Shown: piece by piece, positions 23,592 to 32,675 of the stretch
Numbering within the stretch: position 1 is the stretch's first letter
Layout of the letters: every line of letters starts with the position of its first letter
DNA from: JALXCH01 sp964495805
GTDB lineage: Bacteria; Calditrichota; Calditrichia; RBG-13-44-9
Direction: 5' to 3'
Assembly: GCA_964495805.1 (NCBI GenBank)
Contig: CAZBWV010000028.1
Span: 1-61,551 of the forward strand
DNA length: 61,551 nucleotides
Made by a program: the position numbers and the translations under genes
Notes under the pieces: generated by a model
The model's database searches: none
What the model saw: the letters and a program-made list of their open reading frames with translations, nothing else
What the model was told of the DNA's origin: nothing

Positions 23592-24905
23592 TTAAGGAGT
23601 TAACCGATAAATGGTGCGCGGGAAAGGAATGGTTTCCCGGATGTGGGGAATACCACAAATCCATGCAACCGTACGTTCGATGCCCAATCCGAATCCGGAA
23701 TGCGGTACACTGCCGTATTTTCGCAGGTCCAGATACCAGTCGAAGGCTTCCAGCGGTAAATTGTGTTCTTTGATTCGTTGCACCAGGGTGTCGTAGTCAT
23801 CCTCACGCTGGCTGCCACCAATGATTTCCCCGTATCCTTCCGGTGCCAGCACGTCCATTGCCAGAGCAAGTTTCTCGTTCTCCGGATCGCGCTTCATGTA
23901 AAACGCTTTTACCTGAGCCGGATATCGATGGACAATAACCGGTTTTTCGAACTGTTCGGAGATAATGGTCTCATCCCCACCACCAAAATCATCGCCCCAG
24001 GGAAAATCCACCCCATGTTTTTTCAGAATTTCCACCGCTTCTGTGTAAGTAATTTTAGGAAACGGCGGGGTAACTTTCTCCAGACGACTGGTATCGCGTT
24101 CCAGAATATCCAGTTCCATCTTACGATTTTCCAGCACGCGCTGCACAATATAGCTAATGAAATCTTCTGCTAACTTCATGTCATCATCTAAATCGAAATA
24201 TGCCACTTCCGGTTCCACCATCCAGAACTCCGTTAAATGCCGGCGGGTTTTGGACTTCTCAGCCCGAAAGGTCGGTCCGAAAGTGTACACTTTACCGAAC
24301 GCCATTGCAGCAGCTTCGGCATACAGCTGCCCACTCTGTGTGAGATAGGCTTTATCACCAAAATAATCGGTTTCGAACAGTGTGGTGGTACCTTCACAGG
24401 CAGCGGGAGTAAAAATGGGTGCATCCACCAGAATAAAATGCCGTTGGTTAAAGAAGTCCCGAATGGCAGAAATGATTTCGTGCCGGATGCGCAAAATGGC
24501 AAACTGCTTTCGGGAACGTAGCCAGAGGTGACGGTGGTCCATCAGGAAGTCGATGCCGTGTTCTTTTTTGGTGATGGGATAATCCACTGCCGCTTGAACC
24601 AGTCGCATATCCGTCACGTGCAGCTCATATCCTAACGGCGAACGTTTATCCTCCCGCACCCAGCCTTTTACAATTAATGACGATTCCAGTCCCATTTTAT
24701 CGTACAATTCAAAAATCTCTTCCGGGACGTCGTTTTTGCTCACCACGCATTGAATGATGTTGGTGCCATCCCGCACCAGTAAAAACTGAATTTTCCCGCT
24801 GGTGCGTTTATTGTACAACCAGCCGGCAATAATCACCTCCTGGTCAAGATATTTGTGAATGTCTTCGATAAAAACGCGTTGTTTGTAACTTGATAATTCC
24901 AGCAT
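23592..24905 (-). CDS. asnS: Asparaginyl-tRNA synthetase
   Basis: A class IIb aminoacyl-tRNA synthetase that charges tRNA-Asn. It has 437 residues: an OB-fold anticodon-binding domain (VIIAGWLYNKRTSGKIQFL), then the catalytic core with motif 2 (FRAEKSKTRRHLTEFWMVEPEVAY) and motif 3 (GFGLGIERTVAWICGIPHIRE), ending in FPR as AsnRS/AspRS do. The absence of an AspRS-type insertion favours AsnRS. It is the third gene of an operon, 18 bases after the M28 peptidase gene, whose first gene is a ThrRS-type editing domain. Confidence 0.95.
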   Translation of the reverse strand: MLELSSYKQRVFIEDIHKYLDQEVIIAGWLYNKRTSGKIQFLLVRDGTNIIQCVVSKNDVPEEIFELYDKMGLESSLIVKGWVREDKRSPLGYELHVTDMRLVQAAVDYPITKKEHGIDFLMDHRHLWLRSRKQFAILRIRHEIISAIRDFFNQRHFILVDAPIFTPAACEGTTTLFETDYFGDKAYLTQSGQLYAEAAAMAFGKVYTFGPTFRAEKSKTRRHLTEFWMVEPEVAYFDLDDDMKLAEDFISYIVQRVLENRKMELDILERDTSRLEKVTPPFPKITYTEAVEILKKHGVDFPWGDDFGGGDETIISEQFEKPVIVHRYPAQVKAFYMKRDPENEKLALAMDVLAPEGYGEIIGGSQREDDYDTLVQRIKEHNLPLEAFDWYLDLRKYGSVPHSGFGLGIERTVAWICGIPHIRETIPFPRTIYRLTP

Positions 24906-24923
24906 GACTTCTCCTTTTTCGCT

Positions 24924-26609
24924 TTATCTTCGGAAATCTCCTTCCGGAGCCGTGAGAATGGAGGTATCGAACACGGGATATTCTTTTAGATTCGCCAGAT
25001 GATAAGAGAAATTGGCAATATGCCGTGCAATCCGCGCCAGTTTGTCGTAATCGATTTTATCCGGAGTATCGCCCGGACTGGTGTAATCGGTGTGAAAACC
25101 GGTAAAATAATACACCACCGGTACATGATGCGGCTGAAAGTTGGCGTGGTCGCTGCCGCTGGTAAAATAAACGTTCGGGTCGAACAGCAGATGAAGTTTC
25201 ACCGCATCGTTCGCCTGGCGTGCCAGTTGTTCCATCCGGGGAACCTGAGCGGAATAAAGCAGCATCACTTTATTTTGCGCATCTTCGTCCTGCATGGGAC
25301 GCCGCAAAGCCATAAAGCTGAAGGAAGCATCCCGACCAACCATATCCATATTGATGGCTGTTTTAATTTGCTTCAGTGGAATAAGCGGATGGTCGGTAAA
25401 ATACAGGCTTCCCAGCATACCTTTCTCTTCCGCGTCCCAGAAGGCAAACAGGATGCTGCGTTCGGGTCGTTGCTCCGTTTTTAAATGAGCGTATGCCCGT
25501 GCAACACTGAGGTTCGCCACATCACCGGAAGCGTTATCGTCCGCCCCGCGATAAATCCCCTCTTCACGGACTCCTTCGTGATCGTAATGAGAACCAATCA
25601 AAATGTACTGGTTGCGCAAATCGGGATTTCTGCCCGGCAATACCGCCAGCACATTGCGGCACTGCCGAACGTCCTCCTTCTGATAGTCAATCTCTAACTT
25701 CCAGGTGAATTCCGGGAAATGGCTTCCCTTCCAGCTAAATTCTTTTTGATCCGATTGGTTCAACCACTTTCGCAAATCGGTAAGATTGGACTGAAAATTT
25801 TTCTCCACCCAGTCACCCAAAATTTTCCCGGCAAATTCCGGTGTAAGCAGAATAACCGGCACTCCGGGCTCTTCTTTTAACGTAAACTGCTTCTGGTTTA
25901 GCCGTCCCTGCCATCGCTTCAGGAATCGGGTCAGTTTGTCCCGATTTTCCGGGGATGGAATGAGCACCACTGCCCGGGCGCCTGCTTTTGCGGCGGTGCG
26001 TGCCTTCTGAATTATCAGAGAATGCACGGTCTGGTGCTTTCCGTTAAAAAATACCAGTGTATCTTTCTCCAGTGGTTCGCCATAGAAAGCGACCAGAATT
26101 TTACCCTGGCATTGCCTGTGAGCAAAATCGTTGTAGTGATATTCCGGGGCAAAAATATCGTACCCGGCAAATACCGCTTTGCCCTGGTAATGAACTTTTG
26201 CCGGTGAGTTGAACAAATAAATGAAATCCTTCCCCAATTCTGCCTGATATGTTCCGTTTTTACCGGACACATTGAACGAAATAGCTAATTGGTTGGGAAC
26301 CATGCCAACAATCTGAAAATACTGATAGTAATTTTCCAGCAGCTCTACTGAATCCCGTTGGGTAATAGGTTCCAGCCCCAGACCCAGCAGGCGACTGGCC
26401 AGAAAAGCACCAGCCGTGTGCCCTCCGGGAAGCCCCGCTTCCCGCCCCTGCAACTCCCGGGAAGCAAGAAAATACAAATCTCCTTTGGCCGTCTGGGAAT
26501 TAATTACCGGCAACAAAGGAAAATCCTGTGCAGCAAGAATACCGGTCAGTGAAATGAAAGCGATCCAGAGAAGGAGGTTCTGACGAAAAAATCTAATTTG
26601 CCATTCCAT
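24924..26609 (-). CDS. Secreted M28-family zinc aminopeptidase
   Basis: A protein of 561 residues with a signal peptide (about 1-28), a PA-type insert and an M28 metallopeptidase domain. Zinc ligands are visible in order: His of GSHYDHEG, bridging Asp of YRGADDNASG, Glu-Glu of FWDAEEKGMLGS, Asp of NMDMVGRD and His of SGSDHANF. It should remove N-terminal residues from peptides in the periplasm or outside. I chose the ATG at 26609: it has a GGGGG ribosome site and starts the signal peptide, whereas the longer ORF (to 26852) overlaps the upstream gene by 220 bases. Confidence 0.9.
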   Translation of the reverse strand: MEWQIRFFRQNLLLWIAFISLTGILAAQDFPLLPVINSQTAKGDLYFLASRELQGREAGLPGGHTAGAFLASRLLGLGLEPITQRDSVELLENYYQYFQIVGMVPNQLAISFNVSGKNGTYQAELGKDFIYLFNSPAKVHYQGKAVFAGYDIFAPEYHYNDFAHRQCQGKILVAFYGEPLEKDTLVFFNGKHQTVHSLIIQKARTAAKAGARAVVLIPSPENRDKLTRFLKRWQGRLNQKQFTLKEEPGVPVILLTPEFAGKILGDWVEKNFQSNLTDLRKWLNQSDQKEFSWKGSHFPEFTWKLEIDYQKEDVRQCRNVLAVLPGRNPDLRNQYILIGSHYDHEGVREEGIYRGADDNASGDVANLSVARAYAHLKTEQRPERSILFAFWDAEEKGMLGSLYFTDHPLIPLKQIKTAINMDMVGRDASFSFMALRRPMQDEDAQNKVMLLYSAQVPRMEQLARQANDAVKLHLLFDPNVYFTSGSDHANFQPHHVPVVYYFTGFHTDYTSPGDTPDKIDYDKLARIARHIANFSYHLANLKEYPVFDTSILTAPEGDFRR

Positions 26610-26631
26610 GTTGCCCCCGGTCTTATTGGTT

Positions 26632-27042
26632 CTATAAATTTTTAAATACCCGCGCCAGGGAAAAACCCGGTGCTTCCACCTGTAAATCCAGAAAATAACC
26701 GAAAGGTGTTTGCCACACTTCGTAACCGGTGTTTTCCAGTTTTTGCTGAACTTCATCGAATATTCGCTGGACAAACTCCGGATCGGCTTTGCTCTCGGAT
26801 AAATGGGCAAATGAGTGCAGCACAACTTTTTTAGTCCCCACTTTGGGTGCAAGCCATTTGATATTTTTCAACAGTTTGCTTTTCACACTCTTTTCCCGCT
26901 CCATATCTTCCGCCTCACCATGCACAAACGCAACAATCACATCCTGGTGCTCCTGATTCACTTCCATGTCCGGGGCAGAATCCAGATTTTTCACCGCCGT
27001 TCGGTAAGCAAACCGATTGCAATAAATCATTAATAACTTCAT
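26632..27042 (-). CDS. Free-standing archaeal-type threonyl-tRNA synthetase editing domain
   Basis: A 136-residue protein that matches the N-terminal editing domain of archaeal ThrRS (tRNA-Thr_ED), a fold shared with D-aminoacyl-tRNA deacylases. The signs are the start MKLLMIYCNRFAY, the central VVLHSFAHLSESKADPEF and the C-terminal GYEVWQTPFGYFLDLQV; the AHLS and PFG segments line the editing pocket. No synthetase core is attached. It probably hydrolyses mischarged tRNA-Thr (Ser-tRNA) in trans, though another tRNA is possible. It is first in an operon with an M28 peptidase (22 bases on) and asnS. Confidence 0.85.
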   Translation of the reverse strand: MKLLMIYCNRFAYRTAVKNLDSAPDMEVNQEHQDVIVAFVHGEAEDMEREKSVKSKLLKNIKWLAPKVGTKKVVLHSFAHLSESKADPEFVQRIFDEVQQKLENTGYEVWQTPFGYFLDLQVEAPGFSLARVFKNL

Positions 27043-27491
27043 GAAATTCGCTCCGTTTCATTTTCAAAACACAAATTTACAATACTTCTGGTAAAATCCC
27101 AAATTGCAAATGAATAAAACGGCTGAAGGTTGAAACGACAAAAATGAGTGTGGAGAGATAAGGGCATAAAGTGGAATAGATAACATAGGGGGATATAACG
27201 ATTTAAAAGGCTGAGGGGTTGGAAAAAAATACGGATGAATAGAATAAAAAATCATGAAATAAATAGAAAACATGTCATGATTCAGGCGAATATTTGTTGT
27301 TTCGGTACACCCGGTGTTCGACGTGTGAGAAACAAAACATGACTTTTCCCTCCACCCTGTTATGCAGTGGGAGAAAAAGAATTTGCCCGGATAAGTTATT
27401 TTTATTTAGCTTTGATGATAATCGCTCTGTTTATTAAATTTATCACAAAATAAGGTGTGAACATACGGTCGAAAAATAGAAAGGGGAAACC
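27043..27491. other. Intergenic region upstream of serC: hairpins and a promoter
   Basis: This 449-base gap has no convincing gene. 27121-27240 is purine-rich on the plus strand with GATAAGGG/AGGGGG-type units. Two hairpins follow: ATCATGA (27251-27257) pairing with TCATGAT (27275-27281), and TTGTTTC (27297-27303) pairing with GAAACAA (27329-27335), the latter enclosing a small ACAC/GTGT stem. A promoter lies at 27412-27440. The hairpins lie upstream of that promoter, so they would be in a serC transcript only if a second promoter exists. Confidence 0.5.
27412..27440 (+). promoter_or_regulatory. Putative promoter of serC
   Basis: TTGATG at 27412-27417, a 17-base spacer, and TAAATT at 27435-27440. 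The -10 hexamer and the spacing equal those of the tRNA-Ala promoter at 32955-32983. The start codon lies about 50 bases downstream. Confidence 0.45.
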
Positions 27492-28574
27492 ATGGAAAAC
27501 CGTGTATTCAATTTTAATCCCGGTCCGGCCACACTACCCGAATCGGTGCTGGTTGAAGTGCGGGACGAACTGCTGAACTACAAAGGTGAAGGACTTTCCG
27601 TCCTGGAAATGAGTCACCGCTCCAAAACATTCGATGACATTGTGAATGACGCTGTGGCGGTGGTCAAACGCATTATGGGATTTGGTGACGAATACGCAGT
27701 GCTATTTCTACAGGGTGGTGCCACCGCGCAATTCGCTGCCGTTCCGCTGAATCTGGCTACCAATGGCAAACCGGGGCTGTATATCAACACCGGCTCCTGG
27801 TCGAAAAAAGCCATTGCCGAAGCTAAAAAGCTGGGCGTGGCACACAAAGTAATTGCTTCCTCCGAAGAGGCCAATTTCAGCTACATTCCTACCGATTTTC
27901 AGATTGACCCGGATGCATCGTATCTGCACATTACTTCGAACAACACCATATTTGGCACCCAGTGGCAAAGCTATCCGCAAACCGGTGATGTGCCATTAAT
28001 TGCTGACATGTCTTCTGATTTTTACTGCCGTCGCTTCGATCCCAATCAGTTTGCGCTGATTTATGCAGGTGCTCAGAAAAACGCCGGGCCGGCAGGCGTT
28101 ACCATCGTCATCATCCGCAAGGATTTGCTGGAACGCAGCCCCGACAACATTCCCACCGTGCTGAATTATAAAATTTACGCGGAAAAAAATTCCCTGTACA
28201 ACACACCGAACTGCTTTGGCATTTACATTGTCGGGAAGGTGATGCACTGGATTGAAGATCAGGGTGGAATTGATGCAGTGGAAAAAGTGAATCGCGAAAA
28301 AGCACAATTGTTGTACGATACACTGGATGCCACCGACTTTTACCGCCCCACTGCCCGCCCGGACAGTCGTTCCATGATGAATGTAACCTTCCGTCTGCCC
28401 GATGAAGAACTGGAGAAGAAATTTGTGGCGGAAGCAGCGGAAAACGGGATGGTGGGCCTGAAGGGACACCGTTCAGTGGGCGGAATCCGTGCCAGCATTT
28501 ACAACGCCATGCCGCTGGAAGGAGTAAAAGCGCTGGTGGACTTTATGAAAGAATTCGAAAAGAAAAACGGTTAA
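27492..28574 (+). CDS. serC: Phosphoserine aminotransferase
   Basis: A PLP enzyme that converts 3-phosphohydroxypyruvate to phosphoserine (serine synthesis), also active in pyridoxal phosphate synthesis. It has 360 residues, the usual length. Motifs are FNFNPGPATLPE at the N-terminus, LQGGATAQF, and YAGAQKNAGPAG with the PLP lysine at residue 196. AAAGGGGAAACC precedes the ATG. It is monocistronic: a long bidirectional terminator separates it from the convergent dehydrogenase gene. Confidence 0.96.
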   Translation: MENRVFNFNPGPATLPESVLVEVRDELLNYKGEGLSVLEMSHRSKTFDDIVNDAVAVVKRIMGFGDEYAVLFLQGGATAQFAAVPLNLATNGKPGLYINTGSWSKKAIAEAKKLGVAHKVIASSEEANFSYIPTDFQIDPDASYLHITSNNTIFGTQWQSYPQTGDVPLIADMSSDFYCRRFDPNQFALIYAGAQKNAGPAGVTIVIIRKDLLERSPDNIPTVLNYKIYAEKNSLYNTPNCFGIYIVGKVMHWIEDQGGIDAVEKVNREKAQLLYDTLDATDFYRPTARPDSRSMMNVTFRLPDEELEKKFVAEAAENGMVGLKGHRSVGGIRASIYNAMPLEGVKALVDFMKEFEKKNG

Positions 28575-28610
28575 AACCTGTTCAGCTGGCAATCCATCCA
28601 TTCAAGAATA

Positions 28611-28650
28611 AACGAAAAAGTCGAGCCCCGAAAGCTCGACTTTTTCGTTT
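28611..28650. terminator. Bidirectional terminator between serC and the Ldh_2 gene
   Basis: AACGAAAAAGTCGAG pairs with CTCGACTTTTTCGTT (28635-28649): a 15-bp perfect stem with a short loop, T-rich on both strands, between convergent genes. Confidence 0.9.
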
Positions 28651-28672
28651 CGTATCGAATGATCGGAAAATG

Positions 28673-29770
28673 TTAGTCCATAAATTCAATGGGAACTCCG
28701 TAGGTTTCGGAAATATTGAGCAGGCTTTCCACAGTTTTGGCATCCAGAGGAATTCCCTCTTTTTCCCGCTTTTCGTGCATCTCAAACTCTTTTTCGCCGT
28801 GCACATAAATGCGGGTAGCGCCTTCCGCTTTCTCCGAATTAATTAACAGATGAATATATTCATCCATCCGCTTTTTGAAATTGTCCAGTCCGGCAAAATA
28901 TTCCGGATCCAGCGCCATAAAGAAATGTCCCACACGCGGGAAGTTCACTTTTCCATCCTTTTTGGTCACAACATAGGGTCCGAAATTTGAGCCGGAGAGA
29001 ATTCCGCTAAAAATATCCACCATCACCGAAAGGCCGTACCCTTTGTGTCCGCCGTACAGTTCCCCGGCTCCGCCAAGGGGAAGAATGCCACCGCCCAACT
29101 GGTCCAGCAGATTTTTCAGCACACGTCCGGCATCGGTGGTAACTTTTCCCGTTTCATCGGTTGCCCAGCCTTCCGGTAACGGTTTCCCCAGACGGTTGTA
29201 CACCTCCAACTTTCCGCGAGGAACCACGCTGGTTGCAAAATCCATAACCCACGGTTTGTGGCTTTCTGTGGGAGCCGCCACCGAAATGGGATTGGTTCCA
29301 ATAATGGCATTTTTACCAAAAGTAGGAACCACCAGTGGTGCAGAATTGGTCATGGAGATCCCAATTAAATCGTGTTTGAGTGCCATCAGCGGATAGTAAC
29401 CGGCAAATCCATAATGATTGGAATTAAAGACGGTGACCATGCCAATGCCTTCCTTTTTAGCCTTCTCGATGGCCAGTTCCATGCCAAAGGTACCGGCAAC
29501 CTGTCCCAGACCGTTCTGACCATCCACATTGGCCAGCACGGATGATTCTTTGACGATTTTCGGTTGGGCATCCGGAATAATGTAACCGCTCTTAATTCCA
29601 CCCACATAGCGTTGCAACCGGGCAACTCCGTGAGAATCAATTCCACGCAGGTTGGAAAGCACCAGATTATCCGCAACTTTTTCGGCGTCCTTCTCACTCA
29701 CGTTCAATTTCATCATCGCCTGCTTGGCAAACTGAAACAGCTTCTCCCAGTGAATTTTTCGGCCTTCCAT
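28673..29770 (-). CDS. Malate/L-lactate dehydrogenase family (Ldh_2) oxidoreductase
   Basis: An NAD(P)-dependent 2-hydroxyacid dehydrogenase of the Ldh_2 family (archaeal-type malate dehydrogenase, ureidoglycolate and sulfolactate dehydrogenases), unrelated to Rossmann-type MDH. It has 365 residues. Family blocks are LSNLRGIDSHGVARL near the N-terminus, FNSNHYGFAGYY, GTNPISVAAP, and GHKGYGLSVMVDIFSGILSG. Malate to oxaloacetate is the most likely reaction; the exact substrate cannot be read from the sequence. AGGAGG lies five bases before the ATG. Confidence 0.9.
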   Translation of the reverse strand: MEGRKIHWEKLFQFAKQAMMKLNVSEKDAEKVADNLVLSNLRGIDSHGVARLQRYVGGIKSGYIIPDAQPKIVKESSVLANVDGQNGLGQVAGTFGMELAIEKAKKEGIGMVTVFNSNHYGFAGYYPLMALKHDLIGISMTNSAPLVVPTFGKNAIIGTNPISVAAPTESHKPWVMDFATSVVPRGKLEVYNRLGKPLPEGWATDETGKVTTDAGRVLKNLLDQLGGGILPLGGAGELYGGHKGYGLSVMVDIFSGILSGSNFGPYVVTKKDGKVNFPRVGHFFMALDPEYFAGLDNFKKRMDEYIHLLINSEKAEGATRIYVHGEKEFEMHEKREKEGIPLDAKTVESLLNISETYGVPIEFMD

Positions 29771-30217
29771 TGTTACCTCCTCTTATGTGATATGTTTCTT
29801 TTAATAAAAACAATTTTGTGCTGTTGCGCCACGATGTAATCAATTCAAAAATAGTGTTACAGCAATATAATGGGCTGTTTAAAATTTTCCAATCATTTAA
29901 AATAAATTTTTTCACACACCGCTCTGCTCCCTACCCCGGAATCGCTCTCCGATTTTCCCCGGGAACCACACCCTATTACCATGAAATGACCAATTTTCGA
30001 CAAAGTTTCTGCTTTTTCGGAATTTGTACTCTATTTTTCTGGTTACTTTTCAACGGTTTTCTGAATGCGGAAATTGTGCTTTTCCATTACATGGGATTGT
30101 AAGTGATCGTCCATACTCCAAGAAGTGATTCATCCAACTTTTCCTTTTTACATTCAGCGTGTTTTTCTTAAAACGAATTGGTTAACTTTTCCCTGAACCG
30201 AAAAGAGTCGAGCAATC
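29771..30217. other. Intergenic region between divergent Ldh_2 and ABC-F genes
   Basis: This 447-base gap has no ORF with coding character or a ribosome site; a 94-codon plus-strand ORF (29818-30102) has no Shine-Dalgarno site and low-complexity composition. An imperfect GC-rich inverted repeat lies near 29934-29963 in otherwise AT-rich sequence. The gap must contain both promoters. Confidence 0.5.
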
Positions 30218-32179
30218 ATGCTACAAATACGAAATTTAACCTACTCCATCGGAACGCGCGTGTTGTTGCATGAAATCGATTGGAATATTCCCCAATCCGC
30301 GCGGGTAGCATTAATTGGGACCAACGGTGCGGGTAAAACCACTCTTCTGAAACTCATGGCAGGAATTCTCCCCATTCAGGAGGGGGAAATCCTGAAACCC
30401 AACCGCTACCAGATTGGCTATTTGCCCCAGGAAGAGATGGAAATGGAATCCGGTGTGGTACTGGAACTGGTTTTACAGGGGAATCGGGAGATTCTGGAGC
30501 TGGAGCAGAAAATCTACCATCTTCAGCAACGGATATCCGGGGACGGAGCCAGCGACCGGAAGTTATTAGACAGGCTGGGCGAACTCCAAAATCGATACGA
30601 CCTTACCGGTGGTTACCGGCTGGAAGCGGAAGCCAGAAAAATTTTAACCGGTCTGGGATTTGCAGAACGAGATTTTCATCGTTCACTCCAGGAGCTCAGT
30701 GGTGGCTGGCAGATGCGGGTGTATCTGGCCAGGTTGCTGTTGCAAAAACCGGATTTGCTCCTGTTAGACGAACCCACCAATCACCTGGACATCCAGGCAC
30801 TGGAGTGGCTGGAGGACTACCTCCGGAATTTTCCGGGCAGTGTGGTGCTTGTATCCCACGACCGATATTTCATCGACCGACTGGCTCAGGAAATAGTTGA
30901 GCTGGAACATGGGAAACTCAGCTTTTTCCCCGGAAATTATCACCATTATGAGCAGGAAAAAGCACTTCGGCTCGATCGTCTCCGCAAACAGTGGGAACAA
31001 CAGCAAAAAGAAATTGCCCGGCAGGAACGGTTTATCCAGCGATTTCGCTACAAAGCCACCAAAGCCGCCCAGGTACAAAGCCGGATTAAGCAGCTGGAAA
31101 AGATGGAGAAGGTGGAACTTCCCCCACCCCCGCCACCAGCCATTCACTTTCACATCCGTGTGGATACCCGTAGTTACAAAGAAGTGCTCCATATTAAAGA
31201 CCTGTTTTTCCGCTATGAAACGGAATGGGTATTACAACAGGTCAATCTCAACCTATACCGGGGCGATCGGATTGCACTGGTGGGACCCAACGGTTCCGGG
31301 AAAACCACCCTGACCCGCCTCATTACCGGTGAATTAACCCCTCAACAGGGAACGTTGCGGTTAGGAGAACGGGTTAAAGTAGGTTACTACGCCCAGCACC
31401 AGGTGGAGAACCTGCATCCGGAGCGTTCCGCGTATGAGGAAGTGTTATCCGCTGCTGCCCCCATTTACACCACTCAGATTCGGGATGTGTTGGGGATGTT
31501 TCACATTCGTGGGGATGATGTGCTGAAACCAACCCGGGTGCTTTCCGGTGGTGAAAAAGCCCGTGTGGCGCTGGCCAAAATTCTGGTCTCCCCCGCTAAT
31601 TTTTTAATTATGGATGAACCAACCAATCATCTGGATGTCCAATCCCGTCAGGCGCTGGAAGAAGCGCTCTCCGGGTACGACGGAACACTGTTGCTTATTT
31701 CCCACGATCGCTATTTTCTGGACAAATTAGTACACCGGGTAGCAGAAATCAAAGATGGACGGGTAAAAATATACGAGGGTAATTACACCGATTACCTCTC
31801 GCGTCGCTTGCAGGAAACGTCGGAACCAGCCTCTCCCCCACCCGGATCCATAGAGTCGAACCACACGCGAACATCCGGACGCAAAAGCAAAGAGCAAAAG
31901 CGGCGGGAGGCAGAAGCCCGGCAGGCAATCAGCGCACGGAAACGGGAACTGACTCAAGAGATCGAATCTCTGGAACAGGAAATTGACCGGCTGGAAAGTC
32001 GGAAGCAGGAAATCGAAACATTTCTGGCAAAACCGGAGAATTATTCTGACAAAGAGAAAATCATCGCGTTTCAGAAGGAGCATCGGGAAATTACCCAACG
32101 ATTGCCGGAATTGTTAGAAGCATGGGAGAAGGCGCAATTTGCTCTGGAGAAATTACTGGCAGGGATTGTTCGGAGTTGA
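30218..32179 (+). CDS. ABC-F family ATPase (Uup-like)
   Basis: A ribosome-associated ATPase with two ABC domains and no membrane part; ABC-F proteins free stalled ribosomes or confer antibiotic protection. It has 653 residues. Domain 1 has Walker A IGTNGAGKTTLLKL (about 34-42) and LSGGWQMRVYLARLL with DEPTNHLD; domain 2 has GPNGSGKTTLTRL (about 354-366) and LSGGEKARVALAKIL with DEPTNHLD. The inter-domain linker (about 240-315) is charged and helical. A C-terminal coiled coil (about 560-650) of Glu/Lys/Gln is typical of Uup. It is monocistronic. Confidence 0.92.
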   Translation: MLQIRNLTYSIGTRVLLHEIDWNIPQSARVALIGTNGAGKTTLLKLMAGILPIQEGEILKPNRYQIGYLPQEEMEMESGVVLELVLQGNREILELEQKIYHLQQRISGDGASDRKLLDRLGELQNRYDLTGGYRLEAEARKILTGLGFAERDFHRSLQELSGGWQMRVYLARLLLQKPDLLLLDEPTNHLDIQALEWLEDYLRNFPGSVVLVSHDRYFIDRLAQEIVELEHGKLSFFPGNYHHYEQEKALRLDRLRKQWEQQQKEIARQERFIQRFRYKATKAAQVQSRIKQLEKMEKVELPPPPPPAIHFHIRVDTRSYKEVLHIKDLFFRYETEWVLQQVNLNLYRGDRIALVGPNGSGKTTLTRLITGELTPQQGTLRLGERVKVGYYAQHQVENLHPERSAYEEVLSAAAPIYTTQIRDVLGMFHIRGDDVLKPTRVLSGGEKARVALAKILVSPANFLIMDEPTNHLDVQSRQALEEALSGYDGTLLLISHDRYFLDKLVHRVAEIKDGRVKIYEGNYTDYLSRRLQETSEPASPPPGSIESNHTRTSGRKSKEQKRREAEARQAISARKRELTQEIESLEQEIDRLESRKQEIETFLAKPENYSDKEKIIAFQKEHREITQRLPELLEAWEKAQFALEKLLAGIVRS

Positions 32180-32189
32180 TTGCGGCTTT

Positions 32190-32262
32190 TGGGGAAGAAA
32201 GCCTGTGAAGGAAAAAGGAAAGGGTAAAAAAACCGGAAGGAAGATCGGGATACTTATTGGGT
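32190..32262 (+). other. Purine-rich 3' region of the ABC-F transcript
   Basis: Plus strand with repeated GGAAG/GGAAA units and few pyrimidines, just past the ABC-F stop. It is one of several such tracts in the window. Confidence 0.35.
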
Positions 32263-32310
32263 GGTCTGGCAGATGGATCGGCAAAGCCAAGAACAATTTT
32301 CGGGAATAAA

Positions 32311-32335
32311 AAAAGGCCGTTTCGAACGGCCCTTT
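32311..32335. terminator. Terminator between the ABC-F and tRNA-Gln genes
   Basis: AAAAGGCCGTT-TCG-AACGGCCCTTTT: 7-bp GC-rich core stem GGCCGTT/AACGGCC with A/T runs on both sides. It starts five bases beyond the tRNA-Gln 3' end and can also stop ABC-F transcription. Confidence 0.85.
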
Positions 32336-32340
32336 TGTTG

Positions 32341-32411
32341 CTGCGGGACAGGGACTCGAACCCCGACTACCAGGGCCAGAACCTGGCGTCCTACCATTAG
32401 ACGATCCCGCA
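32341..32411 (-). tRNA. tRNA-Gln (anticodon CUG)
   Basis: A 71-base cloverleaf. Acceptor TGCGGGA pairs with TCCCGCA and the discriminator is G. The anticodon stem CCAGG/CCTGG encloses TTCTGGC, giving CUG; the T-arm has GGTTCGAGTCC. CCA is not encoded. Its own promoter lies just upstream (32430-32458) and a terminator just downstream. Confidence 0.93.
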
Positions 32412-32429
32412 GTCATTTTTTGCGGGCAA

Positions 32430-32458
32430 AAAATAGTTAAAAAAATGGGTTTTGTCAA
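32430..32458 (-). promoter_or_regulatory. Sigma-70-type promoter of tRNA-Gln
   Basis: In the minus direction: TTGACA (32458-32453), a 17-base spacer, TATTTT (32435-32430). The tRNA 5' end is 18 bases further on. Confidence 0.7.
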
Positions 32459-32595
32459 GACCAAAGTAAATTTTTTCGTGCATGGGAGCGGTTCCGGGTG
32501 CCACGAGTGAATGAGAGGCTCATCTCCGGATACAAACAATAAAAAAGGCGAAAACTTGTTTTGCCCGAATGTTTCTTTGCTGGAAGGTCATTGAG

Positions 32596-32668
32596 AGGCG
32601 CCGGGCGGATTCGAACCGCCGAATGGAGGTTTTGCAGACCTCTCCCTTAGCCACTTGGGTACGGCGCC
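32596..32668 (-). tRNA. tRNA-Cys (anticodon GCA)
   Basis: A 73-base cloverleaf. Acceptor GGCGCCG pairs with CGGCGCC and the discriminator is U, as in tRNA-Cys. The anticodon stem GAGGT/ACCTC encloses CTGCAAA, giving GCA. CCA is not encoded. No promoter is clear directly upstream; it may be transcribed with tRNA-Ala and the small ORF between them. Confidence 0.93.
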
Positions 32669-32675
32669 GGCTATG

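Noticed and set aside
29818..30102. 94-codon ORF in the gap before the ABC-F gene
   Set aside because: No ribosome site, poor composition, overlaps the promoter region of the divergent gene.
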